A stretch of DNA of 64,000 bases, from contig CDRNVI010000015.1 in NCBI GenBank assembly GCA_977017575.1, positions 310,001-374,000 of the forward strand. Reading direction: 5' to 3'. Under the pieces are notes generated by a model. It was not told where the DNA came from. It ran no database searches and saw only the letters and a list, made by a program, of their open reading frames with translations. Every line of letters begins with the position of its first letter. The first letter of the stretch is position 1. This stretch comes from Paramoeba atlantica. Its lineage: Eukaryota; Discosea. Shown here one piece after another: positions 63,468-64,000 of the stretch. A program made the translations under genes and the position numbers.

Positions 63468-64000
63468 ATGTCCGAGCCAGACAAAGCGTTCATTGTCGCG
63501 CAAGAGTGCGAGGAAATCTTTGATGTGGTAGAAACGGCGAATCTCGCTCGAGCCGCTACATTGAGACTCTCGCATGGGTCCGTTCGGGCACCTGTCTTTA
63601 TGCCTGTTGGCACCCAAGGTGCCATCAAGGGCATTACCTTCGATCAGATGAAAACCCAACTAGATTGCGAAATACTGCTTGCCAACACCTACCACCTGGG
63701 CCTGCGTCCCGGAGAGGAACTACTACGTGACGTTGGTGGTCTTCACAAGCTTGCGGGCTGGAACCGTAGTATGCTAACCGACAGCGGGGGGTTCCAAATG
63801 GTTAGTTTACTTCCGTTGGCGAATATTACTGAGGATGGCGTCTCGTTTGCCTCGAGTCATGATGACACCCGACTTCTGTTACGACCAGAGGATAGTATGC
63901 GGATTCAAAACGCAATCGGGGCAGATATTATTATGCAACTGGATGACGTCGTGCACGTGAGAACGACCGGTCCCCGGGTGGAGGAAGCCATGCACCGTAG
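63468..64000 (+). CDS. QTRT1: Queuine tRNA-ribosyltransferase catalytic subunit (partial, runs off the right edge)
   Basis: The window ends after about 177 codons of an open frame that starts at ATG 63468. The encoded sequence matches eukaryotic/bacterial [32 protein letters not shown], then [37 protein letters not shown] and QMVSL. The Asp in TDSGGF is the substrate-binding Asp of the family (Asp102 in Zymomonas numbering). The nucleophile and zinc site lie beyond the window. The enzyme swaps guanine for queuine at position 34 of certain tRNAs. Confidence 0.93.
   Translation, partial: MSEPDKAFIVAQECEEIFDVVETANLARAATLRLSHGSVRAPVFMPVGTQGAIKGITFDQMKTQLDCEILLANTYHLGLRPGEELLRDVGGLHKLAGWNRSMLTDSGGFQMVSLLPLANITEDGVSFASSHDDTRLLLRPEDSMRIQNAIGADIIMQLDDVVHVRTTGPRVEEAMHR

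Noticed and set aside
1-64000. CRISPR array, prophage or bacterial operon signals
   Set aside because: Gene content is eukaryotic (MSH2, CSE1, SLC25, PHF5A) and there are no regularly spaced direct repeats of CRISPR type.

Overview
The window looks like nuclear DNA from a compact protist genome. It is AT-rich between genes and denser in GC inside some genes. About 27 recognisable or plausible cellular protein genes lie head to tail. None shows a convincing intron, and all are on the + strand; only two decayed transposase genes lie on the - strand. Many starts sit just downstream of a pyrimidine tract ending in AG (for example before 16613, 38734, 41467, 45814, 54820, 61132 and 61763), although no upstream exon is visible. 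Unidirectional arrays, intronless genes and AG acceptors close to the ATG are the hallmarks of spliced-leader trans-splicing. A euglenozoan (kinetoplastid or diplonemid relative) is therefore my best guess, with moderate confidence. A dinoflagellate relative or an intron-poor red alga are alternatives. Taxonomy cannot be settled from this window alone. The standard genetic code fits.

Layout. 0.4-2.9 kb: two adjacent SLC25 mitochondrial carriers of the basic amino acid/carnitine type. 3.1-6.5 kb: a small membrane protein, an unrecognised acidic protein and a LicD-family protein. 6.7-8.3 kb: a nearly intact Tc1-like transposon. 8.4-14.9 kb: exportin-2 (CSE1) and the spliceosomal HAT-repeat protein SYF1. 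15-16.3 kb: a structured RNA candidate and a membrane protein. 16.6-18.7 kb: a YqaJ-type nuclease. 18.9-20.9 kb: a decayed pogo-like element. 21.2-23.1 kb: a PUS7/TruD relative with an altered active site. 23.8-24.1 kb: a MITE. 24.3-29.4 kb: a 1702-residue TPR-CHAT protein. 29.9-30.6 kb: a leucine-rich repeat protein. 30.7-34.7 kb: transposon debris. 34.7-43.6 kb: a G-patch-like protein, MSH2, an unknown Arg/Pro-rich protein, a degenerate ADP/ATP-type carrier and the GCN20/ABCF3 ATPase. 44-56.3 kb: two paralogous multi-RanBP2-zinc-finger proteins flanking an XRN-like/EEP nuclease fusion, a PPR-like protein, YTM1, an unknown protein and a class I haem peroxidase relative. 57.4-64 kb: an SLC6-type transporter, a disordered protein, a DUF3592 protein, PHF5A, a degenerate SDR protein and the start of queuine tRNA-ribosyltransferase.

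The genes do not form one pathway. Many serve RNA metabolism: SYF1, PHF5A, the PUS7-like protein, QTRT1, the XRN/EEP fusion, the RanBP2 zinc-finger pair, PPR-like, G-patch-like, YTM1 and GCN20. Several others carry mitochondrial signals. A recurring theme is family members that keep the fold but lose catalytic residues: the XRN module, CHAT, PUS7, haem peroxidase, SDR, and one ADP/ATP-type carrier. Two of these (the carrier at 40 kb and the SDR at 62 kb) also show wobble bases that switch from C to G part-way through the gene.
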